A stretch of 64,000 nt of DNA, taken from NCBI GenBank assembly GCA_035620975.1, contig DASPFV010000340.1, positions 8,983 through 72,982 on the forward strand. Direction: 5' to 3'. Below the pieces are notes generated by a model. The model did no database searches, had not been told where the DNA came from, and worked only from the letters and a program-made list of their open reading frames with translations. The DNA comes from DASPFV01 sp035620975. GTDB taxonomy: Bacteria > Acidobacteriota > Vicinamibacteria > Vicinamibacterales > 2-12-FULL-66-21. Positions 1-9,000 of this stretch are shown piece by piece. Position 1 is the stretch's first letter, and each line of letters begins with the position of its first letter. A program made the position numbers and the translations under genes.

Positions 1-2
1 TC

Positions 3-1277
3 GCATGTCTGTCGACAGCGCTGTGGCTCACGTCGGGTGCGCCGTATCCGGATGCGCAGCAGAAACCGGGGACCGCGCCGGATCACTCCGGCACGTTCCG
101 GACGACGACCAGCCTGGTCGAGGTCGACATCATCGTCAAGGACCGGGACGGCCGATTCGTCTCCGGTCTCACGGCGGACGATTTCGACGTGTACGAGGAA
201 GGCGCGCTCCAGGCCGTCCAGCACTTCTATCTCGTCACCGAGTCACCGGCCCCTCCCGGCGAGCTGGCCGCCGACGTCGTGCTGCCGCGCTCGCCCGACC
301 AGACCGGCCGGCGTGTCTGGATTCTGCTCTTCGATGCCGAGCACCTCTCGTCGACGGTGCTGGCCCGCGCCAAGCACGCGGCCATGGATTTCGTCAACGA
401 GCACGTCCGCCCGAGCGACCTCGGCGGCATCTTCGTGAACGGATCGCTCTGGCAGGGACGCCTCTCGAACAACCGGCAGGAGCTGCTCGACGGCATCCGC
501 AGCGCCATGCCGGCGTTCGAAACGACGGCCGGCCGGCTGGGCCTGCTCATCGAGTTTCCGCGCATCCCGTCCGAGTTCCTGGCCACGCGCATCGACAGCG
601 GCGACCGGCGGGTGCTCGAGGACCTCACCGAACAGGCCTGCATCGACGAGCCGCAGGCCTGCGCGCTCACGGGGGGCCGCGAGAACATCCAGGACGTGAT
701 CGAGCGCAAGGCCCAGACCTACGTGCGCGAGGCGCGCCGGGCCGCGCGGACGACGCTCGACTCGATCGCCTACATCGCGCGGAACCTGTCCAGGCTCGAA
801 GGGCGGAAGACGCTGCTGCTCCTCTCGGAGGGGTTCTTCGTCGACGGCCTGCGAAGCGAGCTGCCCCAGCTCGCCGGCCAGGCGGCGCGGGCGGGGATCA
901 CGATCTATTCGCTGAACGCCCGCGGCACGGCTGGCGTGGCCGGGCGCATCCTGGCCGACGCCAGCGTCGCGCGCGGGAGCCTGTCGACCGAAGGGGATTC
1001 GTCCGAAGAGGGCCTCGACGTACTCGCCTCGGAGACCGGCGGCATGTCCATCCGCCGCACCGACAACTTCGCCGGCGCGCTCGGGGCCATCGCCCGCGAC
1101 ACCAGCACCTACTACGTCCTCGCCTACTCCCCCACGAACGCCACGCTCGACGGCAGGTTCCGGAGGATCGAGCTGAAGGCGAAGTGGCAGGGGCTCGAGG
1201 TGCGGGCCCGGCGCGGGTACATCGCGACGCCGGTTCCCGCGCCCAAGGCGATCCGCACCAAAACGACCGGCTCCTGA
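3..1277 (+). CDS. VWFA-related domain protein (5' end outside window)
   Basis: The first base of the window is already inside this gene. The reading frame is open from base 3 and the visible part begins in what looks like the tail of a signal peptide. About 424 residues are visible. An N-terminal beta-rich stretch (TSLVEVDIIVKDRDG, then LTADDFDVYEEG) is followed by a von Willebrand A-like fold: a first strand with FDAEHLSS where a canonical MIDAS would read DxSxS, later KTLLLLSEGFF, and a closing strand TYYVLAYSPTN. This layout fits the VWFA-related proteins that are abundant in Acidobacteria, which are exported and of unknown role. The MIDAS appears degenerate, so metal-dependent adhesion is doubtful. 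The frame ends at a TGA, and a convergent lipoprotein gene follows 46 bp later. Confidence 0.85.
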   Translation, partial: ACLSTALWLTSGAPYPDAQQKPGTAPDHSGTFRTTTSLVEVDIIVKDRDGRFVSGLTADDFDVYEEGALQAVQHFYLVTESPAPPGELAADVVLPRSPDQTGRRVWILLFDAEHLSSTVLARAKHAAMDFVNEHVRPSDLGGIFVNGSLWQGRLSNNRQELLDGIRSAMPAFETTAGRLGLLIEFPRIPSEFLATRIDSGDRRVLEDLTEQACIDEPQACALTGGRENIQDVIERKAQTYVREARRAARTTLDSIAYIARNLSRLEGRKTLLLLSEGFFVDGLRSELPQLAGQAARAGITIYSLNARGTAGVAGRILADASVARGSLSTEGDSSEEGLDVLASETGGMSIRRTDNFAGALGAIARDTSTYYVLAYSPTNATLDGRFRRIELKAKWQGLEVRARRGYIATPVPAPKAIRTKTTGS

Positions 1278-1323
1278 TCGCGGACTGCCGCCCTGGTCCA
1301 CGGAAACGGTCGAACGCGGATTG

Positions 1324-3144
1324 TCACCGGAGCGACGTGAGGGCCCGCATGCGGCCGTCGGTCGCCTGAAGGAAGAAGCCCTCCCATTCGCGCCGGATGC
1401 GATCGATCTTCGCGACGTCGCTGCCGCTGGCCGTCCGCCCGGCGCCGACCACGAACACGAAGGCCTGCCGGTGCACGCGCGGAGCATCGGCGGATGACGG
1501 GATGCGCGGCCCGTGGATGGCCACGACGTCCTGAATGAGCACGTCCCGGCGGGTCCCGTTGAACGTCACCCCGATGCGCGGCGCATCGTCCCCATCCCGC
1601 GCCGGCGAGACGTTCGTGGGGTCCTGGACGTAGAAGAACGGCGGAACGGCCGACTCGGGCAGCAGGCCCATCGCATACTGATCGAGACGGCTGTAGCGTT
1701 CGACCGCCGCGACCGTGCGGAAGGCACCCCCGCCGAGATCCTCGATGTCGTTGCCCTCCATGACCGAGGCGTCCGAATCGAAGAAGAAACTCCAGTGCGC
1801 CTCGCCCCGCCCGAGGAGCGCATCCGACCGCCGGCCGGTGTGATCGCGGAACTCCAGGAAGGCGAGCCAGCGGTGGCCGACCTCCTGGCCCAGGACGCTC
1901 ACCGTGTTGTTCTCGCCGAGAAAGCGCTGCCTCGGGTCGTCCGGGTACTTGCCGATCCAGTCCATGACCGCGAAGCTCCGCAGGCGTCCCGCGCTGCCGA
2001 AATCGGCCGCGGCATCGAACACGTCCAGCCCGATTCCGCGGATCTCATTGGCGACGGTCGTCTCGTACGCGAAGGCATCGCGGATGATCGCCGCGTCGGT
2101 CCAGATGATGAGCTGATCGTAGTTGTCGGGGTGATCCCGGTAGAACCTGCGCGCCACTTCGACCGTGTCGAGCTGCGCCCGCTGGGCGAAGCGCTCGCCG
2201 AGCGCCGCGCCGCCGCCGGGCGTCGGGCCGCTCGCGCTGAGATCCACCGGCGTGAAGTCGCCGGTGCGGCCTGGCGAGACGCCGATCACGGCGTCGGTCA
2301 GCCCGGCCGCGTCGCCGAACTTCATCTCGATCGTTCCGCCCGCCAGCAGCGTGACCTGGACGGTGATCGTCTGCGGCAGGTCGAATCCGCGAACCGCGCA
2401 CCACGTGACCGTGTACTGGTCCGCCGTGGCCTGGAGAAACACGCGGCCGCCGGCGCTCGGGTCGAGATCCGCCAGGAACGGCGCGACGCGCGGCGGGCCG
2501 GTGAGCAGACGTGCCACGTTGCGCTCCGTGCTCGCCCGGTCCTCCTCCTCGAAGGTGATGTTCCCGTCGGAGTTGACGAAGGCCGCCTGCTGCGCGGCGC
2601 CGAAGAACGGAAAGGCGAACGGCACGGCGACGGCCGAGCTGTCGTCGTCGGAAAGGGTGAGGCGGGTGCCCAGCGTGGAGCGGAACGTGCCGTCGATCCG
2701 GCTGACGTCATAGCCTCCTGCGGAATTCCGGGCAAAGCGCAGGCCCGCACCCCGGAGGTCGTAGGGGTTCGGCGGCGCGATCAGGTCGCCGACGTCCTCG
2801 AGCACGGCCACCTCCCCGATGTCGACGGCGTCAGCGCCCGCGGCGGGAGGCGCAAGCACCGCGGTCGGGGTCGCGCGTCGCTGGCGGTTCAGCCACAGGG
2901 CGTCGAGGACGCGTCCCCGCGGGTTGCCGTCGATGCCCGTCGGTTTCGGCAACGGGGCCGGCGCGGGCGCGCCGAGGGCAGGCTCGGTGTCGGACTCGAG
3001 CGCGATCGCGCAAGGGTTCTGGCCGCCGGCGGGAGGAGGCGAGGGTTGAGGGGAATCGCTCCCGCCGTTCGAACCGCCGCCGCACGCGGCGAGCACGAGC
3101 ACGGTCGATGCCGCGGCGAGCAGCGCCCGGGCGCGTGCGGCCAC
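1324..3144 (-). CDS. Large lipoprotein with beta-sandwich and degenerate metalloprotease-like region
   Basis: A 606-residue protein with a lipoprotein signal (LVLAAC, lipidated Cys21) and a low-complexity Gly/Ser/Pro stretch after it, so it should be anchored at the outer or inner membrane. Residues about 180-290 (VAVPFAFPFFG, NSDGNITFEEED, GGTIEMKFGDA) resemble the nidogen-type or similar beta-sandwich modules of secreted proteins. Around residue 420 the motif LGQEVGHRW looks like a zinc-protease HExxH helix in which the first His is Gln; it is followed by an aromatic and acidic stretch containing SVMEGNDIEDLGGG. No assigned enzymatic function can be defended. It is either a catalytically changed peptidase or a structural protein. 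It lies 14 bp downstream of the TPR protein gene, in the same orientation, and may be cotranscribed with it. Confidence 0.75.
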   Translation of the reverse strand: MAARARALLAAASTVLVLAACGGGSNGGSDSPQPSPPPAGGQNPCAIALESDTEPALGAPAPAPLPKPTGIDGNPRGRVLDALWLNRQRRATPTAVLAPPAAGADAVDIGEVAVLEDVGDLIAPPNPYDLRGAGLRFARNSAGGYDVSRIDGTFRSTLGTRLTLSDDDSSAVAVPFAFPFFGAAQQAAFVNSDGNITFEEEDRASTERNVARLLTGPPRVAPFLADLDPSAGGRVFLQATADQYTVTWCAVRGFDLPQTITVQVTLLAGGTIEMKFGDAAGLTDAVIGVSPGRTGDFTPVDLSASGPTPGGGAALGERFAQRAQLDTVEVARRFYRDHPDNYDQLIIWTDAAIIRDAFAYETTVANEIRGIGLDVFDAAADFGSAGRLRSFAVMDWIGKYPDDPRQRFLGENNTVSVLGQEVGHRWLAFLEFRDHTGRRSDALLGRGEAHWSFFFDSDASVMEGNDIEDLGGGAFRTVAAVERYSRLDQYAMGLLPESAVPPFFYVQDPTNVSPARDGDDAPRIGVTFNGTRRDVLIQDVVAIHGPRIPSSADAPRVHRQAFVFVVGAGRTASGSDVAKIDRIRREWEGFFLQATDGRMRALTSLR

Positions 3145-3158
3145 CGGACGAGGTCTCC

Positions 3159-4079
3159 TTACTTCACGTCCTTGAGCTGCTCGAGCAGCTTTTTCGCATC
3201 TTCCAGCTGGGGGGAATCGGGCCGCGCCATCGAGACGAACTTCTCGAAATCAGCCTTGGCCTCCGCCATCTTCTCCCCCGCGATGTAGGCACGCCCGCGA
3301 TAGTAGTAGGCCTCGGCCTGCTGGGGCCACTGGGCGATGACCTTGTCGAGGATGGCAATCGCTTCGGCCGCCTTCTTATCGTTGATGAGCGTGATGGAGG
3401 CGTTGATGAACGAGACGGCATCCGGCGCCTTGGTGATGTCGACCGTGTCGAGCATCTTGTAGGCCTCCTCCTTGTCGCCCTTCTCCATGTAAACGTCAGC
3501 GAGGAGCAGCTTCGTATCGACGCTGTCGGGCTCGGACGCGAGGCCCATCTTCGCGTGCTCGATGGCCTTCTCGTAATTCTTCTCGGCGGCGTAGGTCCGC
3601 GCGATGAACGGATGGATCTGGATCGTCGGGTACTTGGCGAGCAGCGCCTCGTAGATCTGCCGGGCCTCGGCGAACTTGCCGCCCTGCGCCAGCTCCATCG
3701 CCTTCTTTGCCTCGTTCTGGATCTCGACGGTCGGATCGACCGGGCGCGCGAGCGCCACCGTGATCGGCGGCTTGCGCTCGTTCGGACCGAGCGTCACCTC
3801 GATCCGGTTCGGCTCGAACCCTTCCTGAAGGAACTCGATCGTCCAGTCACCAGCCCCGAGATTGTTGAGGCGCCACTCCCCCTTGTTGTTGGTCTTCGCC
3901 TGGACGACGTCGGTCTGCCCCTTCATGAGCGCGCGGATGACCACGCCCTCCGCCGGCTGGCCCTGATCGTCCTCGACCTTGCCTTCGATGCGGCCGTTCC
4001 CCCGTGACTGCGCGGAGGCCGCGGCCCCTGCCGCCAGGAGGCAGGCCAGGATGAATGCCGGTATGCGTCGTCTCTTCAT
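3159..4079 (-). CDS. Exported carboxypeptidase-regulatory-like / TPR protein
   Basis: A 306-residue protein with a clear signal peptide (KRRR, hydrophobic core, cleavage near ASAQS). Residues about 28-100 form a carboxypeptidase-regulatory-like beta-sandwich (GRIEGKVEDDQGQPAEGV, TNNKGEWRLNNLGAGDW). The rest consists of tetratricopeptide repeats (ALLAKYPTIQIHPFIARTYA, AYYYRGRAYIAGEKMAEAKA). TPR repeats normally mediate protein contacts, so an envelope scaffold role is likely but unproven. Pairing of these two domains is common in Acidobacteria. The ATG has no strong Shine-Dalgarno sequence. The gene precedes the large lipoprotein gene and they probably form one transcript. Confidence 0.85.
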   Translation of the reverse strand: MKRRRIPAFILACLLAAGAAASAQSRGNGRIEGKVEDDQGQPAEGVVIRALMKGQTDVVQAKTNNKGEWRLNNLGAGDWTIEFLQEGFEPNRIEVTLGPNERKPPITVALARPVDPTVEIQNEAKKAMELAQGGKFAEARQIYEALLAKYPTIQIHPFIARTYAAEKNYEKAIEHAKMGLASEPDSVDTKLLLADVYMEKGDKEEAYKMLDTVDITKAPDAVSFINASITLINDKKAAEAIAILDKVIAQWPQQAEAYYYRGRAYIAGEKMAEAKADFEKFVSMARPDSPQLEDAKKLLEQLKDVK

Positions 4080-4199
4080 GATCTCTCCACTTCAGGCGCG
4101 GGCTGTCGGCCGGCCTGCGTCGTGTCAGTGTAACGATCGCGGGTGAGCCGAGACAAGCGGCAGGGCCATGCGCCGGCCGGCGGTCGACGTCCGCGCCGG

Positions 4200-4475
4200 C
4201 TACTTGGCGAAGCGATCGAAGATATCGACGAGCTCAGTCAGCCGTCTCGACTTCTCCGGCTCGCCCTTGGTGATGCCTTCGGGGACGCAGCGCTCGACGT
4301 GATACCGCAGGATGGCCAGGCTGATACGGTTCAGCGCGGCCTCTGCGGCAGCCAGCTGCTGGAGGATGTCGACGCAGAGCCGCGGTTCCTGCACCATCCG
4401 CCGGATCCCCCGGACCTGTCCCTCGATTCTGTTCAGGCGTGTAACCAGACTCTGCTGCTGCGATTCGTCCAACAT
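4200..4475 (-). CDS. CsoR/RcnR/FrmR-family transcriptional repressor
   Basis: A 91-residue all-helical protein of the DUF156 family. The N-terminal signature LVTRLNRIEGQVRGIRRM is typical. The ligand-sensing triad of the copper (CsoR) subfamily is visible as Cys34, His59 and Cys63 (RLC, RYHVERC). FrmR, the formaldehyde sensor of this family, keeps the first Cys but usually differs at the other positions, so Cu(I) sensing is the best guess; Ni/Co or formaldehyde sensing cannot be excluded. These proteins bind DNA as tetramers and release it on ligand binding. No metal exporter or chaperone gene lies next to it, so its target must be elsewhere or in the divergent region. Confidence 0.9.
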   Translation of the reverse strand: MLDESQQQSLVTRLNRIEGQVRGIRRMVQEPRLCVDILQQLAAAEAALNRISLAILRYHVERCVPEGITKGEPEKSRRLTELVDIFDRFAK

Positions 4476-4611
4476 GCGCGGTTGTCTCCTCCCCGTCCCC
4501 GTGTCAGGCGCATGAGACTATACGCCTGAAGGGTGTCAACGTTTCGTCCGGCTGTGGTTCAGGTCGCCGGAACAGGAAATTTTCTGCCGGCCGGGGAATA
4601 CGATGCCGGCC

Positions 4612-4648
4612 TTGACTCCGGCACGCGAACTGAATGAACATTCATTCA
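4612..4648 (+). promoter_or_regulatory. Promoter and FadR-type operator of the beta-oxidation operon
   Basis: A -35-like TTGACT at 4612-4617 is followed after 17 bp by a weak -10 (TGAACA, 4635-4640). The -10 lies inside the palindrome TGAATGAACATTCATTCA (4631-4648): two 8-bp arms, TGAATGAA and TTCATTCA, around CA. This matches the Bacillus FadR operator consensus (TGAATGAMTANTCATTCA) at all but one position. Its last base is the A of the ATG at 4648. A bound repressor would cover both the -10 and the translation start, which implies autoregulation and repression of the downstream fatty-acid genes. Confidence 0.7.
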
Positions 4649-5268
4649 TGACGGTCGCCACTGCCCGCCGTCCGCCTGCTCCGCGCTCCGACCGAGGGGA
4701 CAAGCGGGACGCCATCCTTCGCGGCGCCATCGACACCTTCGCCGCCCGCGGCTTCTTCACCGCCCAGGTCGCCGACGTGGCGCGCGCCGCCGGCGTCGCC
4801 GCCGGCACCGTGTATCTCTATTTCCGCGGCAAGGACGATCTCCTCATCTCGATCTTCGAACGGACGATGAAGGAGGCAATCACCGAGGGGCGCGCGAGCA
4901 TCGCCCGGCTGAACGATCCGATCCGGCAGCTCCGGGAGATCGCCCGCCGCCACCTCGATCGTCTCGGCCGTGACCGGGCCCTGGCCATCGTGTTCCAGAT
5001 CGAGCTGCGACAGTCGACGAAGTTCATGGAGCGCTTTTCGACCACGCACCTGCGGGAGTACCTGGGCATCATCCGCGAGGTCATCGTCGAGGGCCAGAAA
5101 GCGGGGCTGTTCAGCCGCGACATCAATCCGACGCTGGCAGCCAAGCTCTTCTTCGGCGGGCTGGACGAGATGGCGACGAACTGGATTCTCAGCCGCCGGA
5201 AGTACGTGCTGGCAGACGAGGCCGACGCCATTGTCGATCTCTTCGTCGGCGGCCTGTCCGCCAGGTAG
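4648..5268 (+). CDS. TetR-family regulator, FadR-like
   Basis: A 206-residue TetR-type repressor. The N-terminal helix-turn-helix is clear (AILRGAIDTFAARGFF, then VADVARAAGVAAGTVYLYF, then RGKDDLL). The C-terminal domain (about residues 70-200) would bind an effector, probably an acyl-CoA given the operon. I chose ATG 4648, not the in-frame ATG at 4603, because the operator and the -10 lie between them; 4603 would put the operator inside the coding region. With 4648 the mRNA would be nearly leaderless. An SD-like GGGGA precedes 4603, so the longer form (221 residues) is not excluded. Only 10 bp separate it from the next gene, so it heads the beta-oxidation operon. Confidence 0.88.
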   Translation: MTVATARRPPAPRSDRGDKRDAILRGAIDTFAARGFFTAQVADVARAAGVAAGTVYLYFRGKDDLLISIFERTMKEAITEGRASIARLNDPIRQLREIARRHLDRLGRDRALAIVFQIELRQSTKFMERFSTTHLREYLGIIREVIVEGQKAGLFSRDINPTLAAKLFFGGLDEMATNWILSRRKYVLADEADAIVDLFVGGLSAR

Positions 5269-5278
5269 GCAGACGACC

Positions 5279-7564
5279 ATGCACATCCGAACTGCCGCCG
5301 TGCTCGGCGCTGGTACGATGGGAGCCCAGATTGCCGCGCATCTGGCGAACGCCGGGATTCCCTCCCTGCTCCTCGATGTCACACGCCAGGTCGCCCGCGA
5401 CGGCCTGGAGCGGGCGCGGGGCCTTCGCCCCGATCCGTTCTTCACCCCCGACGCATCGCGGCTGGTGCGCACGGGTGGCTTCGACGAGGATCTGGCGTCC
5501 ATTGCCGGCTGCGACTGGATCATCGAGGCGGTCATCGAGCGGCTCGACGCCAAGCGCGCGCTGCTGGACCGCGTCGAGCCTCACAGGGCCGCCGGCGCGA
5601 TCGTCAGCTCGAACACGTCCGGGATCCCGCTCTCGGCGATTGCCGAGGGGCGGTCGGCCCCCTTCCGCAGGCACTGGCTCGGGACGCATTTCTTCAACCC
5701 GCCCCGATACCTGCCCCTGCTGGAACTGATCCCAACGGCGGACACCGACCCGGCCGTGACGGCTGCGCTGGCGGCGTTCGCCGATCGCCATCTGGGCAAG
5801 GGCGTGGTCATCGCGAAGGACACGCCGAACTTCATCGCCAATCACGTGGGGCTCCACGGGGTGATGCAGGTCTTCCGCGCCCTCGAGAGCGGTGAGTACA
5901 CGATCGAAGAGATAGACGCCATTACGGGGCCGGCAATCGGCCGGCCGAAGAGCGCCACGTTCCGGACGATGGACATCGCCGGCATCGACGTGCTCGCGCA
6001 CGTGACGAACAACCTCGCAGAGCGGCTCACCACTGACGAGGATCGCCGCGCCTTCACGCTGCCGCAACTGGTGAAGGACCTGGTCGCTCGCGGGTGGGTC
6101 GGCGCCAAGAGCGGCCAGGGCTTCTACAAGAAGGATGCGTCGGGCGAGATCCTGACCCTCGATCCATCGACGATGGAGTATCGGCCCAAGGCGTCGGCCC
6201 GGCTGCCATCGCTCGAGGCGGCGCGATCGATCGAGGACGTGGGCCAGCGCATACGCGCACTGTTCACGGGCGAAGACAAGGTCGGCCGCTTCCTGCGGGA
6301 CACGTTCTGCGCGAGCCTCGTCTACACGGCGCGCGTGGCGCCCGCCATCGCCCACTCGATCGACGACGTGGACCGCGCGATGCGATGGGGGTTCGGCTGG
6401 GAGCTCGGGCCGTTCGAAACGATGGATGCGATCGGTCTGCCCGCGATCGTCAGCTCGTGCCGGATCCACGACGTTCCGCCGCTGTTGGCCGAGGCCCTCC
6501 AGCGAAGGGGCTTCCGCACGCCAGCGTCGGCCGACACGTATGCGCGGGTTCCCCCGGTCGGCCCGGGACTGCTGATCCTGCGGTCGGCACGCGAGCAGTC
6601 CCGCGTCATGAAACGGAATGCCGGTGCGAGCCTGATCGACCTGGGCGACGGCGTGCTGTGCGTCGAGTTCCATTCGAAGATGAACGCGATCGGCGGCGAC
6701 ACGATCCAGATGCTCCAGGCCGGCGTGAAGGAAGCCGCCGCGGGCTTCCGGGCGCTGGTGGTGGGGAACGACGCCGTCAACTTCTCGGCCGGCGCCAACC
6801 TGATGCTCCTGCTGCTCGAAGCGCAGGAGGGCAACTGGGACGAGGTCGATCTCATGGTCCGCGCCTTCCAGAGCGCGACCATGGCGCTCAAGCACGCGGA
6901 CGTGCCCGTCGTCGTGGCGCCTGCAGGCCTGACGCTCGGCGGTGGATGCGAGATCGCTCTCCACGCCGATCGCGTCCAGGCCGCGGCGGAGACCTACATG
7001 GGCCTCGTCGAGGTGGGCGTGGGCCTCATCCCGGCCGGCGGCGGCACCAAGGAGCTCCTCGCACGGGCCATGGACGACGCGGTGGCAGGGGTCGAGGCGC
7101 TGCCGCTGGTGCAGCGCGTCTTCGAGACGATCGGCTTCGCGAAGGTCTCGGCCAGCGGACCCGATGCCCGGCGGATCGGATACCTCCGGGATGTCGACGC
7201 GGTGAGCATGAACCGCGAACGGCTGATCGACGAGGCCAGGGCGGTCGCGCTGGCGCGCGCCGAGTCGTACGTCGCTCCGCAACCCAGGACCGCGATCCGC
7301 GTGGGCGGACCGGACCTGCAGGCCGCCCTCAAGCTCGGCGTGCACCTGGCGTGGCGCGCCGGCCGGATCTCCGACCACGACGCGCGCATCGGGCGGAAGC
7401 TGGCCTGGATTCTCGGCGGCGGATCGGTGCCGCACGCGACGACGCTCACGGAGCAGCAGCTCCTCGATCTCGAGCGGGAGGCCTTCCTGAGCCTCTGCGG
7501 CGAGCCCAGGACACAGGAACGCATCGCGCATACGCTGAAGACGGGGAAAACGTTGCGGAACTAA
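5279..7564 (+). CDS. fadN: 3-hydroxyacyl-CoA dehydrogenase / enoyl-CoA hydratase fusion
   Basis: A 761-residue bifunctional beta-oxidation enzyme catalysing hydration of enoyl-CoA and NAD-dependent oxidation of 3-hydroxyacyl-CoA. The dehydrogenase comes first: Rossmann motif GAGTMGAQIAAHLANAG near the N terminus, then GTHFFNPPRYLPLLELIP with the conserved His, then two C-terminal dehydrogenase domains (KSGQGFYKKD). The hydratase/isomerase part lies at about residues 450-620: NFSAGANLMLLL forms the oxyanion region, and GGGCEIALHAD and MGLVEVGVGLIPAGGG carry the two catalytic Glu. This order is reversed relative to E. coli FadB and matches FadN of Bacillus. It starts 10 bp after the TetR gene and is followed 22 bp later by a hydrolase gene. 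Confidence 0.95.
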   Translation: MHIRTAAVLGAGTMGAQIAAHLANAGIPSLLLDVTRQVARDGLERARGLRPDPFFTPDASRLVRTGGFDEDLASIAGCDWIIEAVIERLDAKRALLDRVEPHRAAGAIVSSNTSGIPLSAIAEGRSAPFRRHWLGTHFFNPPRYLPLLELIPTADTDPAVTAALAAFADRHLGKGVVIAKDTPNFIANHVGLHGVMQVFRALESGEYTIEEIDAITGPAIGRPKSATFRTMDIAGIDVLAHVTNNLAERLTTDEDRRAFTLPQLVKDLVARGWVGAKSGQGFYKKDASGEILTLDPSTMEYRPKASARLPSLEAARSIEDVGQRIRALFTGEDKVGRFLRDTFCASLVYTARVAPAIAHSIDDVDRAMRWGFGWELGPFETMDAIGLPAIVSSCRIHDVPPLLAEALQRRGFRTPASADTYARVPPVGPGLLILRSAREQSRVMKRNAGASLIDLGDGVLCVEFHSKMNAIGGDTIQMLQAGVKEAAAGFRALVVGNDAVNFSAGANLMLLLLEAQEGNWDEVDLMVRAFQSATMALKHADVPVVVAPAGLTLGGGCEIALHADRVQAAAETYMGLVEVGVGLIPAGGGTKELLARAMDDAVAGVEALPLVQRVFETIGFAKVSASGPDARRIGYLRDVDAVSMNRERLIDEARAVALARAESYVAPQPRTAIRVGGPDLQAALKLGVHLAWRAGRISDHDARIGRKLAWILGGGSVPHATTLTEQQLLDLEREAFLSLCGEPRTQERIAHTLKTGKTLRN

Positions 7565-7586
7565 AGGGTTCAGGGGGTTCAGCACA

Positions 7587-8363
7587 ATGTTCGACGAGGG
7601 CTCGGGCCCGCCGATCGTCGTCATTCCGGGGCTGCAGGGCCGGTGGGAGTGGATGAAGCCGGCGTTGTGGGAGCTGGCGCGGGGCTGCCGGGCCGTGTCG
7701 TACTCGCTCTGTGGCGATTTCGGCTCCGGGACGAAGGTCAACGGGTCGGGATTCGACATCTTTGTCGATCAGCTCGATCGCGTGCTGGACACCGCCGGCG
7801 TCGAGCGTGCGGCCGTCTGCGGAGTGTCGTTCGGCGGCTTCATCGCGCTGCGCTATGCCGCGTCGAGGCCCTCGAGGGTGAACGGGCTCATCCTCACGTC
7901 CGCCCCGGCGCCGGGGTTCAACCCGAGCGTGCAGCAGACGCGCTGGCTGGCGCGCCCCTGGCTCTCGGCGCCGGCGTTCGTGGCAACGGCGCCGATCCGT
8001 CTGTGGCCCGAGATCCGGACGTCGCTCTCGAGCTGGCGCGAGCGGGTCGCCTTCGCCGCCGCTCAGACCGGGCGCATCGCGGCGGCGCCGATGATCCCAT
8101 CGCTCATGTCCGACCGGATGCGCCGGACGGAGGGAGTGGACTTCCAGGCCGACTGCCGCCGCGTGCAGGCTCCCGTCCTCGTCGTCACCGGCGAGGAGGG
8201 ACTCGACCGGGTCGTCCCCGTACGAGTGACGCGCCGCTACACGACGATTTTCCCGGGCGCGACATACGAGATGATGGAGGGCACGGGCCACATGGGCATG
8301 TTGACGCAGCCGAAGAAGTACGCCCGGATCGTGAGCACGTTCGTCCATGCCAACCATCGATGA
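7587..8363 (+). CDS. Alpha/beta hydrolase
   Basis: A 258-residue alpha/beta hydrolase without a signal peptide. Strand and oxyanion region PPIVVIPGLQGRWEWM, nucleophile elbow GVSFGG (Ser), an acidic residue in GEEGLDRVVP and the catalytic His in GTGHMG make a complete triad. The specificity cannot be read from sequence. Its place in the beta-oxidation operon suggests an ester or thioester substrate linked to lipid turnover (inference). The intergenic GGGTTCAGGGGGTTCAG just before the ATG belongs to the GGTTC repeat type discussed separately. Its 3' end overlaps the next hydrolase gene by 17 bp. Confidence 0.88.
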   Translation: MFDEGSGPPIVVIPGLQGRWEWMKPALWELARGCRAVSYSLCGDFGSGTKVNGSGFDIFVDQLDRVLDTAGVERAAVCGVSFGGFIALRYAASRPSRVNGLILTSAPAPGFNPSVQQTRWLARPWLSAPAFVATAPIRLWPEIRTSLSSWRERVAFAAAQTGRIAAAPMIPSLMSDRMRRTEGVDFQADCRRVQAPVLVVTGEEGLDRVVPVRVTRRYTTIFPGATYEMMEGTGHMGMLTQPKKYARIVSTFVHANHR

Positions 8364-9000
8364 TCTGATCGGACCGGCCGGGCGCCTCGAAGCGCTGCTG
8401 GACGAGCCGGCGAGCGGCTCTCCGGTGCGCGCCGCCGTGGCCTTCGCGCATCCGCACCCGCAGTTCGGCGGGACGATGCACACCAAGGCGGTCTACCAGG
8501 GCGCGAAAGCGCTCGCCCGGATCGGCTGCGCCGTGCTGCGATTCAACTTCAGGGGCGTCGGGGCAAGCGGGGGCGAGTTCGATCGGGGCCCGGGCGAGAA
8601 GGCGGACTTCACGGCCGCACTCGATTACCTGGCCGCCCGGTACCCGGGGCGGCCGCTGTGGGCCGCCGGTTTCTCCTTCGGCTCCTGGGTGGCGCTCGAA
8701 GTCGGCGCGGCCGACGACCGCGTCTCGGTCCTCATCGGCATCGCGCCGCCGGTGGCCACTTCCGTTTCGGGAGAGGCGTACGAGTTCCCGGGCACGCTCG
8801 CCAGCACGAAGCCGAAGTTCCTGGTGCAGGGGGAAGCGGACGAGGTCTGCCCGCTCGAGGCGCTGTGGCAGTTCTATGGGCGCCTCGAGGAACCCAAGGA
8901 ACTGGCAGTGATCGACGCCGCGGATCACCTGTTCGAAGGACGGACGCAGGAGGTCGGAGAGGCGCTCGAGGATCTGCTGGGCGACTTCGAGACGTCGTAA
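8347..9000 (+). CDS. Alpha/beta hydrolase, COG2945-like
   Basis: A 217-residue cytosolic alpha/beta hydrolase of the small dienelactone-hydrolase-like group. The N-terminal AFAHPHPQFGGTMHTKAVY and VLRFNFRGVGASGGEFD are hallmarks of the COG2945 family. The catalytic residues are Ser in GFSFGSW, Asp in EADEVCP and His in ADHLF. It overlaps the previous gene by 17 bp, so translation is coupled. Substrates of this family are mostly unknown. Two hydrolases in one fatty-acid operon could act on successive ester or acyl-CoA intermediates, but this is inference. Confidence 0.88.
   Translation: MPTIDDLIGPAGRLEALLDEPASGSPVRAAVAFAHPHPQFGGTMHTKAVYQGAKALARIGCAVLRFNFRGVGASGGEFDRGPGEKADFTAALDYLAARYPGRPLWAAGFSFGSWVALEVGAADDRVSVLIGIAPPVATSVSGEAYEFPGTLASTKPKFLVQGEADEVCPLEALWQFYGRLEEPKELAVIDAADHLFEGRTQEVGEALEDLLGDFETS

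Noticed and set aside
5189..7759. Long minus-strand frame opposite the 3-hydroxyacyl-CoA dehydrogenase gene
   Set aside because: It is likewise an antisense shadow. The low-complexity composition and perfect coverage of a well-supported enzyme gene exclude it.
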